Position numbers and translations under genes: made by a program. Shown piece by piece: positions 17,242 through 24,851 of a stretch of DNA of 64,000 bases. The number at the start of each line of letters is the position of its first letter. Positions within the stretch are counted from its first letter, which is position 1. The notes beneath the pieces are model-generated. The model was not told the DNA's origin. It ran no database searches and saw nothing but the letters and a program-made list of their open reading frames with translations. Source of the stretch: Nitrobium sp046350935 (lineage in GTDB: Bacteria; Nitrospirota; Thermodesulfovibrionia; Thermodesulfovibrionales; Dissulfurispiraceae); contig JAXLZK010000004.1 of NCBI GenBank assembly GCA_046350935.1, positions 62,001 through 126,000 of the forward strand. The letters are read 5' to 3'.

Positions 17242-17276
17242 AACGGGGCCTCCGGTGGTATGCCGGAGGCCCCGTT
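17242..17276 (+). terminator. Hairpin terminator after the DUF948-ytxH pair
   Basis: A perfect 14-bp stem (17242-17255 with 17263-17276, core GGGGCCTCCGG) encloses a seven-base loop. The downstream side lacks a long T-run (TTCCG), so termination may be factor-assisted; it separates ytxH from tadA. Confidence 0.6.
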
Positions 17277-17300
17277 TCCGTACCGGAGTGCTCAGGGGTG

Positions 17301-17768
17301 ATGGATTCGGACAGTGATTTCATGAGGCGCGCCCTCGGGGAGGCGCAGCACGCCTTCGACGGGGGCGAGGTGCCGGTGGGAGCCGTTCTGGTGGTCGGGG
17401 GCGAGGTGGTGGCGTCTGCCCATAACGCCCGGGAATCCACCTTTGACCCTACTGCTCATGCGGAGGTTCTCGCCCTCCGGAAGGCCGCGCAGACGCTCGG
17501 GACCTGGAGGCTGAACAATGCCGTCCTGTATGTGACAAAGGAGCCCTGTCCCATGTGCGCGGGCGCGATGGTGAACGCACGCCTGGGCAGGCTTGTCTAC
17601 GGATGCGGGGACAGGAAGGGCGGAGCCGTGGAGAGCCTCTACCGCCTCCTCTCCGACCCCCGGTTGAACCATCAGGTAGAGGTTGTCTCCGGCGTCCTCG
17701 GCGAGGAGAGTGCGGCCTTGCTGCAGCGCTTTTTCCGGGAAAGGAGAGGACGCACCCCTCCCCGGTAA
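17301..17768 (+). CDS. tadA: tRNA-specific adenosine deaminase TadA
   Basis: A 155-residue zinc deaminase that converts A34 to inosine in tRNA-Arg(ACG). The catalytic motif HAEVLAL (His and Glu) is near residue 53 and the second zinc motif PCPMCAGAM near 84. Length is standard. The start could be GTG at 17298 or ATG at 17301. A convergent terminator separates it from the minus-strand gene that follows. Confidence 0.93.
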   Translation: MDSDSDFMRRALGEAQHAFDGGEVPVGAVLVVGGEVVASAHNARESTFDPTAHAEVLALRKAAQTLGTWRLNNAVLYVTKEPCPMCAGAMVNARLGRLVYGCGDRKGGAVESLYRLLSDPRLNHQVEVVSGVLGEESAALLQRFFRERRGRTPPR

Positions 17769-17770
17769 AT

Positions 17771-17807
17771 ACGGCAGAATCCCGGCGCGGCGCCGGGACC
17801 CTGCCGT
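17771..17807. terminator. Bidirectional terminator between tadA and the ferredoxin-like gene
   Basis: ACGGCAG (17771-17777) pairs with CTGCCGT (17801-17807), and inside it CCCGGCGC (17781-17788) pairs with GCGCCGGG (17790-17797). The stem lies between two convergent genes, which suits a shared terminator, although T-runs are absent. Confidence 0.55.
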
Positions 17808-17816
17808 GCTGATACG

Positions 17817-18578
17817 CTAGATAGCCATCGCCTGGCGGGTGATCGGCTCGCCTCTGGTGCTGATGACCACCACTTCGACGGGGACCTTCCTGCCCGAAAC
17901 GGCCATTCCCCTCTCCACGATCTGAGGAAGCCTTGAGCAGCAGGGGACCTCCATGATGGCGACCGTGACGCTCTTAATGTCCGCGGTGCGGAAGATGTCG
18001 GTGAATTTCTGCAGGTACTCGTCGGCGTTGTCGAACTTGGGGCAGCCGATCATCACCACCTTGCCCCTGAGGAAATCCCGGTGGAAATCCGGGTAGGCCA
18101 CCGGCGTGCAATCCGCGGCCACCAGGAGATGCGCCCCTTTCAGGAAAGGAGCGGTGGGGGGGACCAGCCTGATCTGCACCGGCCAGTGGGAGAGCGCCGA
18201 AAGAGAGTCGTCCTGTGCAACCGGCTTGTTTGCTCCTGCACAGGGAGAGCCGCCCCCGAACATCCGGATGCGGCTTGACGGGCAGCCGCCGCCCTGGGGA
18301 GCCGGGGCCGCCTTCCTCTTCTCCTCTTCCGCTCTTTTCTTCAGGTAGTGCTCGGTGGCCTCTTCGTCGAAGGCTTCCGCTTCGCGCTCGATGATCCGTA
18401 TCGCGTCCTGAGGGCAGTTGCCCAGGCAGGCTCCGAGGCCGTCGCAATAGATCTCGGAGACGAGGCGGACTTTTCCGTTCACGATCCGCAATGCTCCTTC
18501 CGCACAGTTGGGGACGCATTGTCCGCACCCGTTGCAGCGTGCCTCGTCGATTTCCACGATTTTTCTATTGACCCTCAT
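17817..18578 (-). CDS. 4Fe-4S ferredoxin-domain protein with extra cysteine-rich region
   Basis: A 253-residue cytoplasmic iron-sulfur protein. Two ferredoxin motifs lie at the N-terminus: CNGCGQCVPNC and CDGLGACLGNC (the second has CxxxxxCxxxC, so one ligand position of that cluster is unusual). A charged linker rich in Glu/Lys/Ala follows, and the C-terminal half contains single Cys sites in VAADCTP, MIGCPKFD and EVPCCSRL. This layout is seen in uncharacterised ferredoxin-like proteins of anaerobes. AGGAGG sits before the ATG at 18578. An FNR-type promoter upstream suggests induction under low oxygen or a related signal. Confidence 0.7.
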   Translation of the reverse strand: MRVNRKIVEIDEARCNGCGQCVPNCAEGALRIVNGKVRLVSEIYCDGLGACLGNCPQDAIRIIEREAEAFDEEATEHYLKKRAEEEKRKAAPAPQGGGCPSSRIRMFGGGSPCAGANKPVAQDDSLSALSHWPVQIRLVPPTAPFLKGAHLLVAADCTPVAYPDFHRDFLRGKVVMIGCPKFDNADEYLQKFTDIFRTADIKSVTVAIMEVPCCSRLPQIVERGMAVSGRKVPVEVVVISTRGEPITRQAMAI

Positions 18579-18594
18579 TGCATTCCTCCTGCTG

Positions 18595-18612
18595 GTTACC
18601 GTATGCGGTAAC
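18595..18612. repeat. Short inverted repeat in the ferredoxin-gene leader
   Basis: GTTACCG (18595-18601) and CGGTAAC (18606-18612) form a 7-bp perfect inverted repeat with a four-base centre, between the predicted transcript start (~18684) and the ribosome binding site of the minus-strand gene. It could be an operator or a small mRNA hairpin. Confidence 0.35.
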
Positions 18613-18683
18613 GGTATGCTCTTTGCTATCCGGCAGCCGCCGGAGTTTTTAATGAAACAACGAAACGACGCAGTCCGCATTCA

Positions 18684-18732
18684 TGGTTTCATTGTAGCAG
18701 GAGCGCGTGAAGAGTGCTTTGACTTAAATCAA
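18684..18732 (-). promoter_or_regulatory. FNR/Crp-family class II promoter
   Basis: TTGACTTAAATCAA (18719-18732) matches the FNR-type palindrome TTGAT-N4-ATCAA with one change. On the minus strand a -10 box TACAAT lies at 18696-18691. If +1 is 18684, the palindrome centre (18725.5) is exactly at -41.5, the classic class II activation position. It reads toward the ferredoxin-like gene. A matching regulator with an E-T-x-S-R recognition helix is encoded at 30888-31574. Confidence 0.72.
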
Positions 18733-18774
18733 AAAAAGAACAGCGAAGTAAGCCGGAGAATTAATGGGTTAGCG

Positions 18775-19278
18775 CTAGTAGTCCTCTCTAGTGTGGTGCT
18801 TGTGCTCTTTTCTCTCGTGCTTGTAGTGCTCTTTTGCCTCTTCTCTCCAATGTTTCTTCATCTGTCCGTACGGGATGCGCGGATGCGCGGCATACGGCCT
18901 GCAGTCCGCCGGCAGGTGGACGAAGGCTACCGGCACCCTTCGGGGGGGCAGATAGGCCCAGGGGCCGTTGTAATACGCAGCCCGATACCATGCGCCGTGG
19001 TGCTTCCGGTACCACCGGCCTGAATAGAAGAAGATATCGACTCCGGCATCCGGGGCGAAATAAACACGCGTCCCCGGTATCAAAACCACTTCCGGCGGTG
19101 CGGATATGACTACCGGAGGCGGAGGAGACATCACCACCGGGGGGGGCGCGACAACCACGAGAGGCGGCGGGACTCCGAGGCCGAGGTTGATACTCACGTC
19201 CGCACCTGCACGCTGCGGCGCCCAGGGGAAGAGCGCTCCCAGCATAAACCCTGCGATAACGAGGCTTCTTTTTTCCAT
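18775..19278 (-). CDS. Secreted proline/histidine-rich protein of unknown function
   Basis: A 167-residue protein with a Sec signal peptide (MEKRSLVIAGFMLGALFPW, cleavage probably after RAGA). The mature part has a Pro-rich stretch with repeated PPPVV/PPVVI units (residues ~36-62), a core rich in Tyr/Trp (VYFAPDAGVDIFFYSGRWY, HHGAWYRA, GPWAYLPP) and a basic, His-rich tail (KEHYKHERKEHKHH). The Tyr/Trp core recalls small YXWGXW-like envelope proteins; the tail could bind metal. GGAGGATG precedes the ATG. Function unknown. Confidence 0.65.
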   Translation of the reverse strand: MEKRSLVIAGFMLGALFPWAPQRAGADVSINLGLGVPPPLVVVAPPPVVMSPPPPVVISAPPEVVLIPGTRVYFAPDAGVDIFFYSGRWYRKHHGAWYRAAYYNGPWAYLPPRRVPVAFVHLPADCRPYAAHPRIPYGQMKKHWREEAKEHYKHERKEHKHHTREDY

Positions 19279-19567
19279 TGGTGTTTCATCCTCCTTGCTG
19301 TTGCTGCGCTGACTCGTGCATGCTCCGGCCCGCCAAAGGCGGGCCCTTTCTCCTGGGAAAAGCAAGGAACATGCCCGGCAAGGCTGGACAGTAAGTGTTT
19401 GATTTAGAAAATTTTTAATTGTTTTGTGGGGATGGCTCCTGTATGGGTTTCCCTCCATTGGTATGGGGTGGATGGCGGAAAGGCCTCACAAGGCCGTTCG
19501 GGGTGAAGGTTTTTCCCTGCACCGGGTGCGGCACCGGGAACACACCGGAGACAGGGAGTACAGAGTA

Positions 19568-19766
19568 AGAGCGTCTAACAAAATGGACAAAAGCGGCTCC
19601 TGGAGTAAGTCCTTCTCCTGTCATTCCCGCAAGCGGAGCGGAGCCTGTCCCCGCTTGTCGGGGATCGCGGGAATCCTTCTGAGGAACGATTCCGGACGAG
19701 CCGGAATGACGGCATGAGAGAGCCGGAATGACAAATTCCCTACTACGTTCATTTTCCAGACGCTCT
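19568..19766. repeat. MITE-like element with nested terminal inverted repeats
   Basis: Outer ends AGAGCGTCT (19568-19576) and AGACGCTCT (19758-19766) are exact inverted repeats and extend imperfectly inward (AAAATG / CATTTT). Inside, TGTCATTCCCGC (19619-19630) and GCCGGAATGACA (19722-19733) form a second inverted pair with one mismatch. The 'TCATTCC...GGAATGA' type is widespread as a non-coding mobile repeat in bacteria. No transposase is present, so it would be moved in trans if at all. Confidence 0.6.
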
Positions 19767-19925
19767 AAGACAGGGTGAGACAGAGAGAAGCAGAATAAGG
19801 CAGAATGAGGCAGGCAACTACAAAGCAATACGGAATATAACAGCAGTTCTCTATCTTCTTCTGTCGTTTTCTGCTTTATCTCTGTTTCACTCTGTTTCAT
19901 TCTGTTTTATCCTGCCTTACTTTGT
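19767..19925. repeat. Imperfect long inverted repeat of GACAG/CTGTC-type units
   Basis: The left half is purine-rich with repeated GACAG, GCAGAAT and GAGGCAG units; the right half is the pyrimidine-rich approximate complement with CTGTTTCA, CTGTTTTAT and CTGCCTTA units. Together they could fold into a ~60-bp imperfect stem right before the kinase gene. It looks like either a decayed palindromic repeat or a leader structure. Confidence 0.5.
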
Positions 19926-19984
19926 TATAATGCTGAATATACTGGAAACATGCCGGAAAAGGAGGGGGAACACCTGTATCCGTG

Positions 19985-22048
19985 ATGCACCGCCCTGCTG
20001 AAAAGAAAGCGGTCGGGAAGGGTCCGCGCACGACAAAGGCGCAGCTGCTCGAAGAGAACGAGGGGCTGCGCAGGCGTGTCGCCGAAATGGAGGAGACAGA
20101 GAAGCGGCTCCGGCATGCTGCCGAGAAGATGTTTGCCACTTCGCAGCGCCTGCGGTTCCACATGGAGAAGGCCCCCTTCGCCGTGATCGAACGGGACCCG
20201 CTCTACCGTATAGTGCGGTGGTCCGACGAAGCGGAGAGGATTTTCGGCTGGAGCGCGCGGGATGCCCTCGGCAGGAGCTTTGACGAACTGGGCATGGTCT
20301 ATGAGGAGGACCGTGAAGCGACGCTGCTGATCATTCAGGAGATGTTGAACGGCGGCAGACCGTGCAACGTCTATCTGAACCGGAGCCACCGCAAGGACCG
20401 CACCATCATTTATTGCGAGTGGTACAACTCTGCGGTCCTCGATCACTCCGGCGCGCTCGTTTCGGTCCTGTCGAGAGTGCTGGACGTCACAGCGCGCATA
20501 CGGACTGAGGAGGAGCTGAGGACGAGCCATGGCCGTCTCGTGGACCTCGTGGAAGAGCGGACCAGGGAATTGAACGCCATCAGCGAGACCCTCAGAAGGG
20601 AGATCCGCGGGCATCGGCTCGCGGACGAGAACCTCCGCCTGTTCAAGGCACTGGTGAACTGGTCGAACGACGCCATCTACATGGTGGACCCTGCAACGGC
20701 CTTGATCCTCGACTGCAACGACAAGGGCTTTCGGGTCCTCGGGCATACAAAAGAAGAGCTTCTTCAGATGAAGGTGTTCCACTGCAGGACCTATACGCCG
20801 TTCAACTCGTGGGAACGCTTTGTCCAGGAGCTCCGCACGAGGGAGTCCATGATCTTCGAGACCATGTGCCGGCGCAAGGACGGGACCGTTTTCCCGGTGG
20901 AGGTGAACGCAAAATATGTCGCCTATCAAAACAGGTATTATATCATCTCCGTGGTCCGCGACATCGCCGACCGCAAGCGTGCGGAGGAAGAGAGGGCGCG
21001 CCTGGTGGCCGCGCTGGAATCCATTGCGGACGCCATTGCCGTCACCAATACCGACTGGACGGTGCAGTATGTGAACCCCGCCTTCGAGAAGGTCACCGGG
21101 TACTCCCCGCAGGAAATCGTCGGAAGGAACCTTCATCTCCTGAAGGAGGACGAGCAGCACGGGCCGTACCGCGAGATCGGGAATACCCTGCTGCGGGGTG
21201 AAGCGTGGTGCGGCCGCATGAAGAGCAGGAAGAAGGACGGCGCCCTCTATGAGGAGGAGGTCGCCTTCTCTTCGATACGGGGGCTGCACGAACAGGTGCT
21301 GGGGTATGTGGCGGTGAAAAGGGACGTGACGGAAAAGACGCGGCTCGAATCCATTGCCGAAGCGGTCAATACCATGAACAACATCGGGTATATCTTCTCG
21401 GGAATCCGGCACGAGATCGGCAATCCCCTCAACTCCATGAAGGCGGCGCTGACGGTGGTGCGGGGAGGCCTCGACTCCTTCGACAAAGGCGCTGTCGCCG
21501 CGTATCTCGACCGCTCCCTGGGCGAGATTTCTCGGGTGGAGTACCTTCTGAAAAGCCTGAAGTCGTTCAATATGCACGAGAAGCTCGATGCCAGGGACTT
21601 CGACATCGTCGTCTTTATCGGGAAGTTCGTGGCGCTGGTGAAGGACGATTTCGTGAAGAAGGGGATTTCCCTTGCCACGTTCGAGGGCCCCGGCGTTTCG
21701 CTCTGCCATGCAGACCCGCGGGCGCTTCAGCAGGTGCTGCTGAACGTCCTCACCAACGCCGCGGACGCGTGCGAAGGCGCGGAGGACCCGAGGATCTACC
21801 TCACCCTGCTGAAGGTGCCGCGCATGGTGCTGCTGCGCATCGCGGATACGGGCGCCGGTATGACCGAGGAGCAGCAGAGGAGGATCTTCAATCCCTTTTA
21901 CACCACAAAGACGCACGGCACCGGTCTCGGTCTGGTGATCGTCAAAAAAATGCTGGCGAAAATGAACGGCACGATCAAGGTGATGAGCAGGAAGGGGGAG
22001 GGCACCATCGTGAATATTCTGCTCCCGGAGGGAAACGGTGGGCAATGA
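19985..22048 (+). CDS. PAS-domain sensor histidine kinase
   Basis: A 687-residue soluble sensor kinase. An N-terminal coiled coil (residues ~15-55) leads into three PAS domains (about 56-165, 215-330 and 340-455; motifs such as IVRWSDEAERIFGWS, ILDCNDKGF and VQYVNPAFEKVTGYSPQEI), each followed by a PAC-like stretch (DVTARIR, DIADRKRAEEE, DVTEKTRLE). The phosphoacceptor His is in GIRHEIGNPLNSMK (about residue 476), and the ATPase domain shows NVLTNAADAC (N box), DTGAGM (G1) and GTGLGL (G2). No membrane helix is seen, so a cytoplasmic cue is likely. It overlaps the sigma-54 activator gene by 11 bp. Start ATG 19985, or GTG 19982. Confidence 0.92.
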   Translation: MHRPAEKKAVGKGPRTTKAQLLEENEGLRRRVAEMEETEKRLRHAAEKMFATSQRLRFHMEKAPFAVIERDPLYRIVRWSDEAERIFGWSARDALGRSFDELGMVYEEDREATLLIIQEMLNGGRPCNVYLNRSHRKDRTIIYCEWYNSAVLDHSGALVSVLSRVLDVTARIRTEEELRTSHGRLVDLVEERTRELNAISETLRREIRGHRLADENLRLFKALVNWSNDAIYMVDPATALILDCNDKGFRVLGHTKEELLQMKVFHCRTYTPFNSWERFVQELRTRESMIFETMCRRKDGTVFPVEVNAKYVAYQNRYYIISVVRDIADRKRAEEERARLVAALESIADAIAVTNTDWTVQYVNPAFEKVTGYSPQEIVGRNLHLLKEDEQHGPYREIGNTLLRGEAWCGRMKSRKKDGALYEEEVAFSSIRGLHEQVLGYVAVKRDVTEKTRLESIAEAVNTMNNIGYIFSGIRHEIGNPLNSMKAALTVVRGGLDSFDKGAVAAYLDRSLGEISRVEYLLKSLKSFNMHEKLDARDFDIVVFIGKFVALVKDDFVKKGISLATFEGPGVSLCHADPRALQQVLLNVLTNAADACEGAEDPRIYLTLLKVPRMVLLRIADTGAGMTEEQQRRIFNPFYTTKTHGTGLGLVIVKKMLAKMNGTIKVMSRKGEGTIVNILLPEGNGGQ

Positions 22049-23390
22049 CGGGCTGGGGAAGGTCCTCCTCATCATCGACGACGACAAGCTGCTGTGCGAT
22101 GTCCTCAAGGACTACTTCGGAGGCGGCGGCATGGAGGTGCTTATCGCCCACACGGGGGGGGAAGGCCTTGCCCAGTGTGCGCGGAAGAAAGTGGATGTCG
22201 TGCTCCTTGATCAGAATCTGCCCGATGCGGAGGGGCACTCCCTCTGTCCCGCGATTCTGAAGAGCAACGAGCAGTCGAAGATCATCTTTATTACGGCTCA
22301 CCCCAGCTTTGAGGGAGCGGTGAAGGCCATCAAAGCGGGAGCGCACGATTATCTTTCCAAGCCCTTTGAAGTGGAGGAGCTCTCCCTTGCCATCAAGAAT
22401 GCCCTGAATACCCTCGCCCTCGAAAAGATCGCTCAAATCGAAAGCTACAAGAGAGACAAGGAGAGCGAAGGGGCGGTCCTGGTGGGCAGCAGTCCCGGTC
22501 TTGCGGAAACGGTGCGGTTCGTGGACCTTGCCGCCTCGACGGACGCTCCCGTCCTGATCACCGGGGAGACGGGGACCGGGAAAAACGTTGCCGCCCGCTC
22601 CATTCATTACAAGAGCAGTGCGCGCAAGGAGGCCTTCATCAGCATCAATTGTGCGGCGCTCCCCGAGGGGCTGATCGAGGCGGAGCTTTTCGGATACGAG
22701 AAGGGGGCTTTTACGGGGGCGACGGCGTCCCGGAGGGGGATCTTCGAAATGGCGGAAGGAGGCACTCTCTTCCTTGACGAGATCGGGGAGATGCCGATGC
22801 ACCTGCAGACGAAGCTGCTCAGCGCACTGGAAGACAAGAAGATCAGGCGTCTCGGGGGCGACTTCATCCGTCCGGTGAGCGTCCGTATTATCGCGGCTTC
22901 CTCCACGGACCTCGAGACCTCCCTCGGCAGGACCTTCAGAAGTGATCTCTACTACCGTCTGAGCGTCATACGGATTCATATCCCGCCTTTGCGGGAGAGA
23001 CGGCAGGACATTCCCGAGCTGTGCGACTATATTCTGAGGCAGGTCGCCCGCGGGCGGGAGGCGCACCTCCCGGAATCCGAACTGCAGACACTCAGCGAGT
23101 ACGACTGGCCGGGCAACATCAGGGAATTGAAAAACGTCCTGGAAAGGGCCTCACTCCTCCAGAAGGGACCGCTGCTCTCTCCCTCCGATTTTCTGGTGAA
23201 GGGCGCACCCGCGCGGGTCTGCCCTCCCGGACAATCCGGGGACGATCTTGCCCCCCTTGAGGAAGTGGAGAAGAACTATATCAGGTACGTGCTCCGGAGG
23301 CTTTCCGATAATCATACCCGCGCGGCCAAGGTGCTCGGCATCTCCCTTTCCACCCTCAAGAGAAAGCTCAAGGGATATCAGCTCAGGTGA
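22038..23390 (+). CDS. NtrC-type sigma-54-dependent response regulator
   Basis: A 450-residue activator with the complete NtrC layout: receiver domain with the phosphoacceptor Asp58 in VVLLDQNLPD, AAA+ domain with Walker A GETGTGKN (about residue 175), the sigma-54 contact loop GAFTGA (about 223) and Walker B TLFLDEIGEM, and a Fis-type HTH at the C-terminus (NHTRAAKVLGISLSTLKRKL). GTG start, 11-bp overlap with the kinase gene. Its targets are not adjacent; two sigma-54-type promoter sequences elsewhere in this window (28.43 kb and 51.23 kb) are candidates for such activators. Confidence 0.93.
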   Translation: MGNDGLGKVLLIIDDDKLLCDVLKDYFGGGGMEVLIAHTGGEGLAQCARKKVDVVLLDQNLPDAEGHSLCPAILKSNEQSKIIFITAHPSFEGAVKAIKAGAHDYLSKPFEVEELSLAIKNALNTLALEKIAQIESYKRDKESEGAVLVGSSPGLAETVRFVDLAASTDAPVLITGETGTGKNVAARSIHYKSSARKEAFISINCAALPEGLIEAELFGYEKGAFTGATASRRGIFEMAEGGTLFLDEIGEMPMHLQTKLLSALEDKKIRRLGGDFIRPVSVRIIAASSTDLETSLGRTFRSDLYYRLSVIRIHIPPLRERRQDIPELCDYILRQVARGREAHLPESELQTLSEYDWPGNIRELKNVLERASLLQKGPLLSPSDFLVKGAPARVCPPGQSGDDLAPLEEVEKNYIRYVLRRLSDNHTRAAKVLGISLSTLKRKLKGYQLR

Positions 23391-23525
23391 GAGGGGGCCG
23401 GTGCAGCGGGGGGCCTTATCATCGCGGGGAGTGATCGTTTATACTATACCCTGTCTTTCCCCGATGCGGAAGCGGGAAACCGGCTGCAGAAGGGCAGCCG
23501 GAAAAAGAGTGGAAAAGGAGGCGGG

Positions 23526-23855
23526 ATGAGAGCGAAAACGGGAGTCATACTGTGCACGGCGGCGCTGCTTTTGTGGGGGGCCGCGGTCGGGGCCGCGGAT
23601 AACGGGAAGCTGAAGGAGGGAGAGGCCCTCTTCAAGAAGCACTGTGCGGTCTGCCACCCCAACGGAGGGAATGTGATCAACGCCAAAAAGACCCTCAGGA
23701 AGGCGGACCTCGCCGCAGGCGGGATCAAGGCTCCTGAGGACATCGTAAAGAAGATGCGGAAGCCCGGACCCGGCATGCCGCAGTTTGATTCCGCGAAGGT
23801 GCCGGACAAGGAGGCCCTCGCACTCGCTGAATACGTCCTCGCGGCTTTCCAATAG
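23526..23855 (+). CDS. Small periplasmic c-type cytochrome
   Basis: A 109-residue cytochrome c with an N-terminal signal peptide (TGVILCTAALLLWGAAVGAA) and one heme-binding CAVCH at about residue 40; a Met ligand candidate is PGMPQF near residue 88. It resembles cytochrome c6/c5-like electron carriers. It sits immediately upstream of the SCO and oxidase genes and probably delivers electrons to that oxidase. AAGGAGGCGGG precedes the ATG, and TATACT at 23440-23445 may be its -10 box. Confidence 0.88.
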   Translation: MRAKTGVILCTAALLLWGAAVGAADNGKLKEGEALFKKHCAVCHPNGGNVINAKKTLRKADLAAGGIKAPEDIVKKMRKPGPGMPQFDSAKVPDKEALALAEYVLAAFQ

Positions 23856-23858
23856 GCA

Positions 23859-24851
23859 ATGGGGAAGGGGCACGGAGCGGATATGCGCCCGCGGCGCATC
23901 GGGGAGCTGGGGCGGACCCTGGCCGCATGCCTTGTTGTTCTCCTTTTCGGGGCGGCGTCCGCCCCGGGGCATGAGCAGGAGGCCCCTCACCGTGAGCAGG
24001 CGGGGGAGGCCGGACCACCGGCCGCGCAGTCTGTCGGAAACCCGGCCGAAACAACCGGCAAGAAGCCGGCGGGCAGGCCGGCCGGACAAACGGACGAAAA
24101 GGCCCCCGGAGAGGTGGGGATCGTGGAGAAGCTGGGGCAGACCGTCGCCCTCGACGCGGTCTTCTACGATGAAGACGGGCGGGCCCGCCCTCTGCGGCAG
24201 TGGGTGGACCGGCCCGTCATCCTGAGCCTGATCTACTTCAACTGCGACCGCATCTGCCCGCAGTTCCTCGGGGGGCTGGCAGAGGCCCTGGAAAAGGCGA
24301 CTCCGGTTCCCGGAAAAGAGTACACAGTCCTCACCGTCAGTTTCGATCCGGGCGACACCCCCCGGGGAGCGCGCAATGCCAAAAGAAACTACCTGAGGGC
24401 GATGGGGTCCGGGTTTCCCGTGGACGCCTGGCGCTTCCTTGTGGGCGATGCGCAAAACATTCAGAAGCTCCTCGACTCCGTGGGGTTCAGTATCAGGGGG
24501 GAGGAGATGCACGGGTACTCTCATCCCGTCGCCCTGATCGTCCTTTCTCCCGAAGGGAAGATCGTACGGTACCTCTACACTTCCAACTACGCCTACGGCT
24601 CGCCCGCCCGCATCGGTTTTTTGCCGTTCGATCTCTCGATGGCCATCTCTTCTGCGGCAAAGGGGCAGGTGGTGCAGGCGGTGAAGACGGAGGGCGCCTT
24701 TTGCTTCTCCCGCCCGCCGAAGGGCCAGGAGGCCTTTTTTACGATCCTCAAGATATTCGGCGCCGTGACGCTGCTCCTGATCACCGGCGCTCTCGCCGGT
24801 ATGATCCTGGCGGGAAGAAAGATAAGGAGGAGCGATGGAGCAGGGAAATAG
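23859..24851 (+). CDS. SCO1/SenC-family copper chaperone for cytochrome oxidase
   Basis: A 330-residue thioredoxin-fold protein that helps build the CuA site of subunit II. After a signal anchor (about residues 20-40) and an unusually long Pro/Ala/Gly-rich linker, the copper motif CDRICP (CxxxC) appears near residue 129 and the third ligand His in MHGYSHPVALIVL near 220. A C-terminal transmembrane helix (about 297-320) is present, which many SCO proteins lack. Start ATG 23859, three bases after the cytochrome gene; ATG 23883 is also possible. It overlaps ctaD by 17 bp. Confidence 0.88.
   Translation: MGKGHGADMRPRRIGELGRTLAACLVVLLFGAASAPGHEQEAPHREQAGEAGPPAAQSVGNPAETTGKKPAGRPAGQTDEKAPGEVGIVEKLGQTVALDAVFYDEDGRARPLRQWVDRPVILSLIYFNCDRICPQFLGGLAEALEKATPVPGKEYTVLTVSFDPGDTPRGARNAKRNYLRAMGSGFPVDAWRFLVGDAQNIQKLLDSVGFSIRGEEMHGYSHPVALIVLSPEGKIVRYLYTSNYAYGSPARIGFLPFDLSMAISSAAKGQVVQAVKTEGAFCFSRPPKGQEAFFTILKIFGAVTLLLITGALAGMILAGRKIRRSDGAGK

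Larger units (their letters stand above)
19279..19984. other. Gene-poor 0.7-kb region with nested repeats
   Basis: No convincing coding sequence. From left to right it holds a GC hairpin GGCCCGCC/GGCGGGCC (19327-19345) in the leader of the secreted-protein gene, a MITE-like palindrome (19568-19766) and a purine/pyrimidine-strand inverted repeat (19767-19925), then a TATAAT (19926-19931) that may be the -10 box for the kinase gene. Confidence 0.6.
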
